The position numbers and the translations under genes are program-made. Positions 16,762 to 28,200 of a DNA stretch of 64,000 nucleotides are shown piece after piece. Source of the stretch: Cupriavidus laharis (lineage in GTDB: Bacteria; Pseudomonadota; Gammaproteobacteria; Burkholderiales; Burkholderiaceae); the NCBI RefSeq assembly GCF_914271435.1, contig NZ_CAJZAI010000005.1:62001-126000 (forward strand), written 5' to 3'. The notes beneath the pieces were generated by a model. That model saw only the letters and a program-made list of their open reading frames with translations. It searched no databases and was not told where the DNA came from. Numbering within the stretch: position 1 is the first letter of the stretch; each line of letters starts with the position of its first letter.

Positions 16762-18231
16762 TCAGCCAAACAGCTCTTCCGCCACGGTGGGATGCAATTG
16801 CACCGTCGTCTCCAGGTGCGATTCCCGCACCCCGAGCCGCAGCGCCACGGCCATCGCCTGCACGATCTCCGGTGCCGCATTGTCCATCAGGTGCACGCCG
16901 AGCACGCGTCCGGTGCGGGCATTCAGCACGAGCTTGAACACCGACTGCAGCCCGTTGCCGCCAAAGCGGTTCTCGAGCGAGACAAAACGCTTGACCACGG
17001 TGCGGATGCGTTCGGGCTTGCCGGCCGCTTCGATAGCCTGGGCCTCGGTCAGCCCGACCGCGCCGATGGCCGGTTCGCAGAATACGGCGGTCGGCACGAA
17101 ATCGAAATCCGCGCGTTCGCCGCGGCGGCCGAACAGCCGGTCCGCCAGCCAGCGGCCCTGCGACGTCGCGACCGGCGTCAGGTGCAGGCCTTCGATGGCG
17201 TCGCCGATCGCGTGGATCGAACGCACCGAGCTGCGGAACTGGCGGTCCACCTTGATGCCGCCCTTGTCGCCGAGCTTCACGCCGAGTGCATCCAGACCAA
17301 GCCCGTCCACGTTGGAAACGCGCCCGACCGCCACCAGCGCTGCCTGCGCGCGCAGCGATTCGGTCTGCTCCGGCTTGTTACCGGGGCGATAGCAGACCTC
17401 CAGCGCACCGTTGGCCTGGCTGATCAGGTTGACGGTGGCGTTCAGGTGCAGCCGCACACCCTTGGCTTCGAGCGCGCCCGCGAGCGCCTCGGCGATTTCC
17501 GCATCGAAATGCGGCAGCAGCCTGTCGCCTGCGACGAGCAGGTCCACCTTGACCCCGTAGCGCGACAGGATCGATGCCTGCTCTACGCCGATATAGCCGC
17601 CACCGATCACGGCGATCGATCCCGGCACGGTCTGCCAGGTGAACACATCGTCGGAATTGCTGGCGAGTTCACCGCCGGGAATGTCGAGCGTTTTCGGACG
17701 CGCGCCCGTGGCGATCAGGATGCGCTTGGCGCGGATGACTTCGTCGCCCACGCGCACTTCATCGGGCGCCGTGACGGTGGCATCGCCGCGGATGATGTCG
17801 ACACCGGCTTCGAGCAGGCGCTGCGCGTAGGCCACATTCAGCCGCGCCACTTCCGCGTTGACGCGCACGATGGCGTCACGCCAGTCCTCATGCCCGCCCG
17901 TGTGCGACAGGCAGCCAGACAGGATGGCAGCCCAGGTCGCGCCGTACGACAGCATCTTCTTGGGCACGCAGCCGCGGTTGACGCAGGTGCCGCCGATCTC
18001 GTCGCGCTCGATCAGCACGACGCTGGCCCCGTGCGAAGCCGCGCGCCGGGCGCAAGCCACGCCGGCCGAGCCGCCGCCGATCACGACGAAGTCCGCCTTG
18101 CGCGAACGCCCGGGCCGGCCGCCCTTGCCGCGCGCACGCGGCACGCGCTCCATCGCCGGCTCGGCACTGACTTGACGGGCCCGCCTTGGCTCGTTGCCGG
18201 GCGTGGCGGTTGTTGTCTGGCGCTTGGTCAT
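16762..18231 (-). CDS. gor: Glutathione-disulfide reductase-like pyridine nucleotide-disulfide oxidoreductase
   Basis: A 489-residue class I flavoprotein disulfide reductase. FAD motif VVIGGGSAGVACARRAASHG, redox-active C83/C88 in GGTCVNRGCVPKK, NAD(P) motif AVIGGGYIGVEQASIL, second FAD motif IHAIGD, and a C-terminal dimerisation domain with HLMDNAAPEIVQ. The catalytic HP pair is in VQLHPTVAEE, as expected for glutathione reductase. ATG 18231 is fixed by an AGGAGG five bases upstream. It leaves a ~50-residue basic, Ala/Pro/Arg-rich extension before the FAD domain, which ordinary Gor lacks. Could act on glutathione or a related thiol; NADPH preference is not readable with certainty. Confidence 0.87.
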   Translation of the reverse strand: MTKRQTTTATPGNEPRRARQVSAEPAMERVPRARGKGGRPGRSRKADFVVIGGGSAGVACARRAASHGASVVLIERDEIGGTCVNRGCVPKKMLSYGATWAAILSGCLSHTGGHEDWRDAIVRVNAEVARLNVAYAQRLLEAGVDIIRGDATVTAPDEVRVGDEVIRAKRILIATGARPKTLDIPGGELASNSDDVFTWQTVPGSIAVIGGGYIGVEQASILSRYGVKVDLLVAGDRLLPHFDAEIAEALAGALEAKGVRLHLNATVNLISQANGALEVCYRPGNKPEQTESLRAQAALVAVGRVSNVDGLGLDALGVKLGDKGGIKVDRQFRSSVRSIHAIGDAIEGLHLTPVATSQGRWLADRLFGRRGERADFDFVPTAVFCEPAIGAVGLTEAQAIEAAGKPERIRTVVKRFVSLENRFGGNGLQSVFKLVLNARTGRVLGVHLMDNAAPEIVQAMAVALRLGVRESHLETTVQLHPTVAEELFG

Positions 18232-18295
18232 CCATGCCTCCTGTCGCGGCACGCGGCCGCATCGACAAACGATCGGACCAGCGCCATGCCTCAGG

Positions 18296-19192
18296 CTAGG
18301 CGCCGGGCTTCAGTTCCGTATTCAGGATCGACGGCCACTCGCGCAGGAAAGTTTCCCCGTCGCGGCGGCCCAGGTCATACGCGTGCGTCATGGCGTCGGG
18401 CCGGGTGTAGTCCCAGCTCGAGATCGGCACGCGTTGCGAAGGCTGCAGGTACAGGCGGCGCTGGCCGCCGCTTTGCACCACGAAACGGCGCGGGCGCGGA
18501 TACAGCCGCGTCACCAGCACCAGCACATTCCCCGGCGTGGCGTCGAGCGCGTCCACCGGTACGTTGTCCACCAGGCCGCCATCGAGCACCGCGCGCCCCT
18601 CGCGGCGCAGCACCGGCGTGAACGGGGGCGTGGAGGCGGATTGCAGCAGCAGGTCGGCCAGTTGCTCCGGCGATCTGCAGTCCTGTGCGCGCACGAACTC
18701 CGGCCGGAAGCCAAGCTTGCGCCCGAGCCGCGGATGCAGCGTCTTGAGCACGTGCTTGTCGATGTTGTACGCGAGCAGGCCGGCCGCCACGGCCAGATGC
18801 GGGCTGCTCCAGCGCGGAATATGCGCGACGCCGATGCGGATCTCCGGCGCCTGCTGCAGGTGCGCCAGCCGCCCGTCGCCGAAGATCGACAGCAGCGCCG
18901 TGCGGTAGATGCCGTAGTGCGGGAACACGCGCTCGTTGCGCAGCAGGTTGCCCCAGTAGGCGTTGCGCTTGTTGTTCGACAGCACCTGGCGGTAGTACGC
19001 CATGGTCTGTTGCGAGTCGTGCGCATAGATCATGCAGGCCGTGGCCGCGCCCGCGGAGATCCCCGCGATCACGCGCGGCCGCAAGTGCAGTGCCGGCGCC
19101 ACGGTGTCCCACCAGCCCGCCTGCCACCAGCAGCGGTTGCCGCCGCCGGCGAATACGATCTGGTCGAACGGATGGATGGTGCCTGCGGCCAT
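18296..19192 (-). CDS. Patatin-like phospholipase
   Basis: A 298-residue patatin-fold acyl hydrolase with the Ser-Asp dyad of the family. Oxyanion-hole loop FAGGGNRCWWQAG (residues ~14-26), nucleophile S46 in the elbow AGISAGAAT, and catalytic Asp in AVLDGGLVDNVPVDAL. Tryptophan clusters near the N-terminus (CWWQAGWWD) and the absence of a signal peptide suggest a cytoplasmic or peripheral membrane enzyme acting on phospholipids or acylglycerols. Upstream Shine-Dalgarno is weak. Same strand as the thioesterase gene 38 bases upstream, so possibly one lipid-related transcript. Confidence 0.85.
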   Translation of the reverse strand: MAAGTIHPFDQIVFAGGGNRCWWQAGWWDTVAPALHLRPRVIAGISAGAATACMIYAHDSQQTMAYYRQVLSNNKRNAYWGNLLRNERVFPHYGIYRTALLSIFGDGRLAHLQQAPEIRIGVAHIPRWSSPHLAVAAGLLAYNIDKHVLKTLHPRLGRKLGFRPEFVRAQDCRSPEQLADLLLQSASTPPFTPVLRREGRAVLDGGLVDNVPVDALDATPGNVLVLVTRLYPRPRRFVVQSGGQRRLYLQPSQRVPISSWDYTRPDAMTHAYDLGRRDGETFLREWPSILNTELKPGA

Positions 19193-19230
19193 GCTGCACT
19201 CTGGAAATCGTCGCGTGAGTCCTGCGGAGA

Positions 19231-19656
19231 TCAGAGCAGGGCGTAGGTCGTGGTGGCCTGCACGGCCAGCTTGCCGTCTGTGCCGGTCAGCTCGATCTCG
19301 CCGAACACCACGGTCTTGCCGAGGCGCAGCACATTGGCGCGCACCAGTACGTCACCGTCGATCACGGGACGCATGAAGTTGGTGTTCAGGGTGACCGTGG
19401 TCATCGGGCGGAAGCCGCCCAGCGCGCTGGCCACGGCGACGATCATCGCCGTGTCGGCGGCCGACATCAGCACCTGGCCGCACACGACGCCGCCCGCATG
19501 GCGGAATATTTCCTGGAACGGCAGCCGCAGCGTGATGCCGGCGTCATCGACGGCTTCGGCGCGCAGCCCGAGCTGGCGCACCCAGGGGGCAAGCACGCGT
19601 TCCAGCGTGGCATCGATATCGGCAAGGGTCAGGCGGCGTTCGGCGGATTCGGACAT
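19231..19656 (-). CDS. Hotdog-fold thioesterase, PaaI family
   Basis: A 141-residue acyl-CoA thioesterase-like protein with one hotdog domain. It shows PFQEIFRHAGGVVCGQVLMSAADTAM, in which the central helix follows the GG, then MTTVTLNTNFMRPVIDGDVLVRANVLRLGKTVVFGEIEL. These are the PaaI/4HBT elements. ATG 19656 (MSESAERR) has AGGA in front; the longer frame to 19710 does not look conserved. Probable substrate is an acyl- or aryl-CoA, unidentified. It precedes the patatin gene on the same strand. Confidence 0.85.
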   Translation of the reverse strand: MSESAERRLTLADIDATLERVLAPWVRQLGLRAEAVDDAGITLRLPFQEIFRHAGGVVCGQVLMSAADTAMIVAVASALGGFRPMTTVTLNTNFMRPVIDGDVLVRANVLRLGKTVVFGEIELTGTDGKLAVQATTTYALL

Positions 19657-19876
19657 GGCGATCCTGGTCTTGTTGTCCCGCGGGGATGTCGCCCGGTGGC
19701 CGCCCGGCAAGGGGGCTGGCCGCTACTCCGTCTCCTCCGGCGCGACGCGATGTTTGGGCCAATGATACAGGGGGCCGGTGGCCAGCACCACGAAGGCCAT
19801 CCGGGTCACATGGAAGGCGGTCACCAGCGGTACGCCGGGTCCCCGCACCCCACTGTCGTTGTGGATGCAGAAAGCA

Positions 19877-19905
19877 CGAAGCCCGGCGCGCTGCGCCGGG
19901 CTTCG
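19877..19905 (-). terminator. Terminator after tctA
   Basis: A 13-bp perfect stem, CGAAGCCCGGCGC with its complement, and a 3-nt GCT loop. It lies 28 bases past the tctA stop on the minus strand and is followed there by TGCTTTCTG. The T-run is poor, but the stem is strong enough for an intrinsic terminator. Confidence 0.7.
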
Positions 19906-19932
19906 GATCACCTCATGGCACAGAACAACGCC

Positions 19933-21447
<1,515 letters not shown>

Positions 21448-21475
21448 GCGTGACTCCTTGCTGGACGGGGCGGGC

Positions 21476-21949
21476 TCAGAAGCCGGCGATAGGAAGCAGC
21501 GGCAGGTTGATGCCGAGCAGGAACTCGAACAGCGCCCACATCGGCACCGTGATGCACAGGCCGATGATCGCGTCGCGCACGATGCGGCGGCTGCCGTAGC
21601 CGCGCGCCACGCACACCATCAGCAGCGTGGACGACAGCACGAAGCCGAGCGTGCCGATCAGCGCCATGTTCAGCACCAGGCCCGCCGACACCCACAGGAA
21701 GCCCTTGAAGTTGTGCGGGGCGCTGGGCAGTTCGGCATCTTCTTCCGGCATGTTGCGGAAGCCGCCGCGCACGCCCTGCCAGGTCAGCAGCGCGCCGCAC
21801 ACGGCCAGGCCGATCGCCACCAGCGTGGGTGCGAAACGCGGCGACAGGCCGGCATAGCCTTCTTCGCCCGAGATGCCCGACAGGCCGAGGAAGAAGAACA
21901 GCGAGATCGCCAGCACGGCAATGCCGATGGCGAGATGGGAGGGTTTCAT
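21476..21949 (-). CDS. tctB: Tripartite tricarboxylate transporter, small permease TctB
   Basis: A 157-residue membrane protein with four predicted TM helices. Starts [25 protein letters not shown]. The TctB-type [24 protein letters not shown] follows, then a cytoplasmic loop rich in Glu/Asp ([10 protein letters not shown]), and two C-terminal helices ([21 protein letters not shown]; ...[19 protein letters not shown]). It ends 28 bases before the tctA start; the two form the membrane complex. Confidence 0.92.
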   Translation of the reverse strand: MKPSHLAIGIAVLAISLFFFLGLSGISGEEGYAGLSPRFAPTLVAIGLAVCGALLTWQGVRGGFRNMPEEDAELPSAPHNFKGFLWVSAGLVLNMALIGTLGFVLSSTLLMVCVARGYGSRRIVRDAIIGLCITVPMWALFEFLLGINLPLLPIAGF

Positions 21950-22230
21950 GGAGACTCCTTGGCCTTTGTCGCCAGCCGGGGGTGGCTGGCGTCCGCGACG
22001 CTGGCTGATACATCCTGCGCGGTCGCAGGGCCCGGCGACATGTAGTTTTGGTTTGGGTATCGCAGGTGGCAGACACCGGGCCCCGCGCCGTTTTCCCGGC
22101 CACCGTCTACAGCAGTGGCGTCGGCAGGCACGACAGGTAACGCTTCAGCACTGGCACTGCTCGGATCCGCGAGGCCGCGGACCCGTACTGCAAGGCGCTT
22201 GCGCGCTGTTCCGCTGCGCCGTTCTGCTAT
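21950..22230. other. Gap between tctC and tctB
   Basis: A 281-bp GC-rich spacer inside the tctCBA operon. Such gaps often hold an attenuating hairpin that leaves the binding-protein mRNA in excess. Short GC hairpins can be drawn near 22190-22215, but none is a textbook terminator. No credible ORF. Confidence 0.4.
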
Positions 22231-23199
22231 TTACTTGGCCACGCCCAGTTCACGCAGCGTGCCGCCCAGGCGGGCCGATTCGCTGTCGACGAACTTGCCG
22301 AACTCGTCGCCGGTCAGCAGGAACGGGGTCCAGTCATTCTTCTGCAGCGTTTCCTTCCAGGCCTTGCTCTCGGTGGCCTTCACCACGGCGTCGATCATGG
22401 CCTTGCGCTGCTCGGGCGTCGTGCCCGGTGCGCCGTAGACGCCGCGCCAGTTGTAGATCTCCACGTTCACGCCCTGCTCCTTGAGCGTCGGGATGTCGGC
22501 GGTGCGGTCCTTGGAGGTCACCGCCAGCGCGCGCATCTTGCCGCTCTTGATGAAGGGCAGGAATTCCGACACGCCGGCAATGCCCACGGTCACGTGGCCG
22601 CCGAGGATCGAGGCCGAGGCCTCGCCGCCGCCCTGGAACGGCACGTAGTTGATCTTCTTCGGGTCCACGCCGATGTCCTTGGCGATCAGGCCTGCCAGGA
22701 TGTGGTCGATCGAACCCTTCGAGCCGCCGCCCCAGCTCACGCTGCCCGGGTTGGCCTTGAGCTGCGTGGTCAGGTCCCTGATCGACTTCAGCGGCGAGCT
22801 GGCCGGCACGGTGATGACCATGGTGTCGGCGTACAGGCGCGCGATCGGCGTGGCGTTCTTGAGCGTGACCGGCGGATGGTTGGTCTCGATGGCGCCCACC
22901 ATCACCGCGCCGACGACCATCAGCGCGTTGGGGTTGCCCTTGTCGGTATTGACGAACTGGGTCAGGCCGATGGTGCCGCCGGCACCGCCCTTGTTGTCAT
23001 AGGTGGCCGTCTTGCTGACGCCCGAGGCAATCATCGCCGCGCCCAAGCCGCGGCCGGTCTGGTCGTAGCCGCCGCCCGGGTTGGCGCCGATCATGAACTT
23101 GACGGTATCCATCGCAAAGGCCGGTGCAGCGGCGACGGTGGCCGCAACGGCGGCCGAGGCCATGACGACGTGGGCAAAACGGTGAATCGAGCGACGCAT
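22231..23199 (-). CDS. tctC: Bug-family periplasmic binding protein TctC
   Basis: A 322-residue secreted solute receptor. The signal peptide MRRSIHRFAHVVMASAAVAATVAAAPAFA is cleaved before MDTVKFMIGANPGGGYDQTGR, the typical Bug strand-loop with the carboxylate-contacting P-G-G-G-Y-D. Later Bug motifs are GGGSKGSIDHILAGLIAKDIG and KKINYVPFQGGGEASASILGGHV. ATG 23199 is set by AAGGAGA a few bases upstream. First gene of tctCBA. Delivers a (tri)carboxylate or similar ligand to TctAB. Confidence 0.94.
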   Translation of the reverse strand: MRRSIHRFAHVVMASAAVAATVAAAPAFAMDTVKFMIGANPGGGYDQTGRGLGAAMIASGVSKTATYDNKGGAGGTIGLTQFVNTDKGNPNALMVVGAVMVGAIETNHPPVTLKNATPIARLYADTMVITVPASSPLKSIRDLTTQLKANPGSVSWGGGSKGSIDHILAGLIAKDIGVDPKKINYVPFQGGGEASASILGGHVTVGIAGVSEFLPFIKSGKMRALAVTSKDRTADIPTLKEQGVNVEIYNWRGVYGAPGTTPEQRKAMIDAVVKATESKAWKETLQKNDWTPFLLTGDEFGKFVDSESARLGGTLRELGVAK

Positions 23200-23466
23200 A
23201 ACAGTCTCCTTGATAGGGTTGCCGTATCTTCGGCTGGCCGTCATCGCATTGCATCAGGCGCCCGGGAGACGCGGGTGCCTGCGGTCCCGAAGGCACCGTC
23301 AGGTTGCTGTCTCCTGGCTGCTGCACGCGTTGCATGCCGGCATTGTTGTTGGACTTCTGCGTGACCCGTTGACGGATCATGTGCCGGATTCTAGGCGGTG
23401 GAAACTGTCAAAAGGCTGTCAGATTGACAGCTTTGGCATCGGGGTTTACGTGGATAGGCGGGCTGT

Positions 23467-24375
23467 TCAGCGGGCGGCGGGGACGGATGCGGCGGCCGGC
23501 ATGGCCTTGCCCACGACGGCGCCTCGGCACGGATCGCCGCGCTCGACCGGCGCCACGGTCACGACGCGGTCGAAGCCGGCCGGGTTGCCCTGGCCGCGTT
23601 CCAGGTAGCCCACGCTGACGGCCTTGCTCTCGCCGGTACCGAGCCAGCGCGGCACGCCGATATCGTTGCGCACGTGGCCGTTCCCGGCGATCAGCACCGC
23701 GCCGCGCGCCGCGTAAGGACGCAGCGTGGCGGCCATCACGGCATCGCGCGCGGCCTGCGCGTTCAGCATGCCCGGCAGCATGGCCTTCGGGAAGTTGCCG
23801 CAATGGCCTTCATCGAGCACCGCGGTCTGGGCCGACACCAGGTCGGGAGGCAGCGCGCCGTCCAGGCCGAGCTGCCTGCGCTCCTGCGGCGTGAACAGGC
23901 CGTCGAGCCCGCCACGCACGATCTTCGCCGCGTCGGCACGCGACAGGTTGGCGGCCAGCAGCGGCAGGTCGTACCGCAGCGCCAGCGCCACCACCGGGCG
24001 GTACTGCGGCCATTGCCATCCGCTGCCGCCGGCCTGCGCGATCAGGTAGTCGGCATCGGCCGGGCGCTCGCGGCGGGCGCGGTCGATATCGGCCTGGCGC
24101 TCGCGGTCGAACTGCTCCATGGCGATGGCAGGGCGCCAGCCCTGCTCGACGGCACGCGTCAGGGCCGCCAGCCGCTGCTGCTGGCCGGCGGCGTTGTCAT
24201 GAACTTCGCCGAGCAGCACGTAGGACTTGCCGGCAAAGGCGGCGCTGACCGCATCGGGTCCGGGCGAGGGCGGCGTGGCGGCACACCCTGCGGCAAGGAC
24301 AGCAGCGATGGCGACGGCGCAACGGAGCCGGGAGGAGAGGAATGGCATGGCGTTGAAGCTTCCTTTCAGGTTCAT
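23467..24375 (-). CDS. ChaN/Tiki-family lipoprotein, putative haem-binding
   Basis: About 302 residues (293 if ATG 24348 is used). Lipobox AAGC at the end of CAVAIAAVLAAGC. The EreA/ChaN-like fold begins KSYVLLGEVHDNAAGQQQRLAAL, the family's GE-x-H active/haem-site motif. It continues with AIAMEQFDRERQ and AAVLIAGNGHVRNDIGVPRWL (GNGHxR motif). Campylobacter ChaN is an iron-regulated outer-membrane lipoprotein that binds haem pairs. ATG 24375 overlaps the stop of the DUF2149 gene (ATGA), while ATG 24348 has a better AAGGAAG ribosome site. Last gene of the TonB receptor-CobN-ExbB-DUF2149 block, so a role in haem/iron handling in the envelope is likely (inference). Confidence 0.85.
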   Translation of the reverse strand: MNLKGSFNAMPFLSSRLRCAVAIAAVLAAGCAATPPSPGPDAVSAAFAGKSYVLLGEVHDNAAGQQQRLAALTRAVEQGWRPAIAMEQFDRERQADIDRARRERPADADYLIAQAGGSGWQWPQYRPVVALALRYDLPLLAANLSRADAAKIVRGGLDGLFTPQERRQLGLDGALPPDLVSAQTAVLDEGHCGNFPKAMLPGMLNAQAARDAVMAATLRPYAARGAVLIAGNGHVRNDIGVPRWLGTGESKAVSVGYLERGQGNPAGFDRVVTVAPVERGDPCRGAVVGKAMPAAASVPAAR

Positions 24376-24728
24376 GGCTGCGCGGCGGGCTGGGTCGCTG
24401 CCGCAGTACTGGCAGTATTGGCGGTTTCGGGCACGTAGACCATCGAGCCATCCTTCATCCGGTAGGCGACCCCGGCCTTGATGCCGTCGCCACTGCCGAC
24501 CTGGCCGCTGGCCTGGTAGCGCACGACCTTTTCGCCCTGGCGCGAGACGATTTCCATATTGGGCTTGCCCGGGTTGGTGATGACCGTCACGTCGTCATGC
24601 GTGAAAGGGTTGGCCGGATTCTGCGCGATCGCCACCAGCAGCGCGGCGATCACCACCAGGAACACGTCGATCAGGTTGACGACCGACAGGATCGGGTCGT
24701 CGGCTTCGCTTTCTTCGAGAAATTTCAT
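24372..24728 (-). CDS. DUF2149 protein, ExbD/TolR-like single-TM partner
   Basis: A 118-residue protein starting MKFLEESEADDPILSVVNLIDVF. One TM helix (~residues 17-38) carries D21 in NLIDVFLVVIAALL. The position and context match the conserved proton-pathway aspartate of ExbD/TolR/MotB stators. The remainder is a small periplasmic domain (VTVITNPGKPNMEIVSRQGEKVVRYQASGQ) with an Ala/Thr/Gln tail. ATG 24728 overlaps the stop of the ExbB-like gene by four bases (ATGA), indicating coupled synthesis, as expected for subunits of one complex. The family assignment is by recognition; the ExbD analogy is my reading of the sequence. Confidence 0.85.
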   Translation of the reverse strand: MKFLEESEADDPILSVVNLIDVFLVVIAALLVAIAQNPANPFTHDDVTVITNPGKPNMEIVSRQGEKVVRYQASGQVGSGDGIKAGVAYRMKDGSMVYVPETANTASTAAATQPAAQP

Positions 24729-25234
24729 TCGTCGACCTCCCATTGCGGGCGCGCCTGGCCAAGCCACAGCAGTTCCTCGGCCAGCCAGCGGCGGCGCACA
24801 TTGACCACCCAGAACGTGATGCTGGCCGCGATCAGCGCCAGGATCACCGCAGAGAACGCGATGGTGAGATTCTCGCCCACATTGGCCAGGTTGCCACCGG
24901 ACAGGCCCTTGAGCGCCGGGCCCATGGGGATCATGGTGGCCACCAGCCCCAGCATCGGCGCCACGCGCGTGGCGATGCGCGGGCGCTCCAGCAGGCGGTG
25001 CGCGGTCACGTCGAGCGCATCGGCGTCGGTCACCTTGTGGCGCCGCGCCCAGGCCACCAGCACGTAGCCGCGGCCGCTGCCGATGGGGTGGCGCGCGCGC
25101 AGCCAGGCTTGCATCGCAAACTCGCCAAGCGCCCAGAACGCATAGAGGAACAGCAGCGTGATCAGCGCCAGCGTCGGGTACAGGAAAAGCTGGCCGACGT
25201 CGTACATCAGGGTTTCAAGCAGTGTGGGTGTCAT
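24725..25234 (-). CDS. MotA/TolQ/ExbB-family proton channel protein
   Basis: A 169-residue inner-membrane protein with three TM helices: ~residues 15-37 (FLYPTLALITLLFLYAFWAL), and the characteristic pair in VAPMLGLVATMIPMGPALKGL and NLTIAFSAVILALIAASITFWVV. The long cytoplasmic loop between helix 1 and 2 (RARHPIGSGRGYVLVAWARRHKVTDADALDVTAHRLLERPR, in parts) is as in ExbB. Such proteins with an ExbD/TolR partner convert proton flow into mechanical work on envelope proteins. Here the partner is the coupled DUF2149 protein, and the presumed client is the CobN-like protein encoded just upstream. Confidence 0.9.
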   Translation of the reverse strand: MTPTLLETLMYDVGQLFLYPTLALITLLFLYAFWALGEFAMQAWLRARHPIGSGRGYVLVAWARRHKVTDADALDVTAHRLLERPRIATRVAPMLGLVATMIPMGPALKGLSGGNLANVGENLTIAFSAVILALIAASITFWVVNVRRRWLAEELLWLGQARPQWEVDE

Positions 25235-25294
25235 GATGCTTCAGCAGTAATCAAAATCCATGGAGAGGGGTGTTCGTGTCGCAGCGTGTCTCAG

Positions 25295-28200
25295 TCAGCG
25301 GCGCGGCGGTATCCAGCCGTTGCCGCCCGCAACGCCGTAGCGGCGCCGGGCGCTGAGCGCGCCGCCAATCACCGCCGCGGCGAGTGCGATGCCGCCAGCC
25401 AGCCACGACAGGATCGGCACGATGGCCGCAGCCGGTGGCTTGCGTTCGACGAGCTGCATGCCCTGCACCGGCTGCGTCGGCGGTGCCGGCTTCGGCGGCT
25501 CGGCCGGTGCGTCCGGCGCGGCGGACTTAGCCGGTGCGGCAGGTGCAGGCGGGCGCGGTGCTGCGGCGCGCGCCTGCAGGCCGAAGCCGTCCGGCGCCGC
25601 CTGGGCCTGCTGCTTCCTGTAGGCATTGAAGCTGCGGTTGTTGCTGGCGATGTCGTGGCGGCGGGCCAGGTCTTCATAGCGCTGCGCCAGCGTCTTCAGC
25701 AGCTTCGGGTCCGCTTTCCAGTAGCCCTTGCGCGCGGCTTCCAGCATGCGCTCGATGACCTGCGCCTGGGCCTGCGGCGCGTTCTGCTCGAACCACTCGT
25801 TCAGGCCGAGCTTGTGCTTGTCGTTGACATAGACCTCGGCGAACTCGGTCCACTGGTCGTCGCGCACGATCTCGGGCGACACCGCGGTCCAGCCCCAGAA
25901 GTTGTTGACGGTGTCGAGGATATTGAGCGCACCGCTGTAGCCCTCGGCCTTCATCCCCTCGATCCAGCCGGGGTGGAAATAGCGCGTGCGCAGCTCGTTC
26001 GCCAGGAAGCCGGCAGCGGTCTCGGTGCGCGCATGGTTCGCATCGCGCAGGTTCGAGATCAGCAGCTCCGGCGACTTGCCGGTCAGGTGCCGCACCGCCA
26101 GGCCGATGCCGCCGAGGTACTGGAACGGGTCGTCGGTGGTCAGCATGCCGTACAGGTTGGAGCTGCGCGCCAGCAGTGCGCCTTCCACGCCTTTCAGGTT
26201 CTCGGCATACAGGTTGGCCTGCGGCAGCGCCTCGCCCCAGTGCTTCTCGTCGGGACCGTAGGCGTACTGCATGCGCGACAGGTACAGGTTGGCGAGCTTG
26301 GCGTCGGCTTCACGGCCGCTGCCGAAGGTGTCCGTGGCGAGCGTGGCGTCGTTGAGGCCGGTGCCGTAATTGCCGGATTCGCTCGCGAAGATGCGCGTCA
26401 CCGCCAGCGACTCAATGCGATCGGCCGGTACATTGAGCTTGACCAGGCGCTCGCGCAGGGCGCGCGTGCCAGCCGCCACGGCGTTGTCCGGCTCGGGTTG
26501 CGCGGCGGCGACCTTGACCGCTTCGGCCAGCCACTTCATCAGGTTGGGGAAGTGGTCGCGATAGAGCCCGGTGGCGGACAGCACCACATCCACGCGCGGA
26601 CGGCGCAGTTCGCTCGCGGGAATCGCTTCCACGCCGACCACGCGGCCACCTTCATCCCATTTCGGACGGACGCCTAGTGCGGCCAAGGCCTGCGCCTCCA
26701 GCATGCCCTGGTGGCGCATGGTCTCCACGCTCCACAGCGAGAACGCGAGCTTGGCCGGATACCTGCCGTGGCGCGCGCGCCAGTCGGCGATCATCGCCTC
26801 GGCGGCGGCCTGGCCGGCCTTCCACGCTTCGCGGCTGGGCACCTTGGACGGGTCGAAGCCATACAGGTTGCGGCCGGTGGGCAGCGTGTCCACATTGCGC
26901 ACCGGATCGCCGCCGGTGCCGGAGACAAGATGCCGCCCGGCAAGCGCAGTCAGCAATCCGGCGTTCTCCGGCGCGGCGTCCAGGCTCGCGTAGAGCTGGC
27001 GCGCCCGCTGCATGTCCTCGCGCTGAGCCTTGTCCGCCAGTTCGTCGAGCGGCGCGCCGTCGATCACGTAGCGCCACAGCATGGCATACGGGGCGGTGTG
27101 CGCCAGTTGCGCATAATCGACCGCGAACAGCTCCTCGGGTTCGTCGGGAAACACGCGCCTGAGCCAGTCCTTGCCGAGCATCGCCATGACCGTGTACAGA
27201 CGCAGGCCGTCCTCCTGTGATTGCCCGAAGGTATGCAGGCCATAGGGCTGCAGCGCGGCACCGAGCTCATGCAGGTGCGTGTGCAGGGCATCGAGATAGA
27301 CGGTGAAGGCGGTGCGGGCGCGCGCATCGGTCCAGCCCATGTCCTCGAACACATGCAGGGCGGCACTGCGCGCGAGGATGTCGTTGCGCAGGGTGTCCTT
27401 CACCGCGCCTTCGTCCTGCTGCAGGTACTTGTGCAGCTGGTCGTGCAGCGCAGTCAGCTCGGTGTGCAGCCCGGCGGGGCGGAACGGCGGCGTCTGGTGG
27501 CTGACGATGACCGCGCGGCCGCGGCGCTTGGCCTGGATGGCCTCGCCTACGTCGTCGACGATGTACGGATAGACCACCGGCACGCTGCCCAGCACCAGGT
27601 AGGGCTGGTCAGTGACGGACAGGCCGCGCTCCTTGCCGGGCGTCCATTCCTGCGTGCCGTGGGTGCCGTAGTGCACCAGCGCCTCGCGGTCCTGGCGCGC
27701 CCACAGGTAAGCCGCCATGTAGAAGTGGTTGAGCGGCGTGCTGGTCGAATGGTAAAGCGCCTTCTCGTCCGATTCGCTGCGCTCGCCGCGCGGCGGCACC
27801 GGCATCAGCGCGATATTGCCGAGCTGCAGGCGCGGGATAACGAAGCCGGTTTCGTCATTGCGCGTGGTGGCCATGGTCGATTGTTCCGGCGCGCCCCAGC
27901 GCTTTTCCACTGCAGCGCGGAAGTCGGCCGGCTGCGCGTCATACCAGCGCCGGTACGCGGGCATCGGCATCCACACCGCCATGCCGGCGTCGAGCAGCGG
28001 CTCGAGCCTGCTGCTGCGATAGAACGGCGCCTGCAGCGCGCCGAGGTCGCGCTGCAGGCGTGCCTCGTCTGCGGCTTCGGTGGTGTAGCCGGCGGCGCGC
28101 AGCGCGGCGAGCGTGCTCGCCAGGCTCTTCGGCAGGTTGAGGAAGGACGCCGACAGGTTCTTCTCGCCGGCCGGGTAGTTGTAGTAGAGGATGGCCACGC

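Noticed and set aside
19723..19911. 62-codon minus-strand ORF after the thioesterase gene
   Set aside because: Overlaps the tctA terminator hairpin region, with no ribosome site or family similarity; too weak to call a gene.
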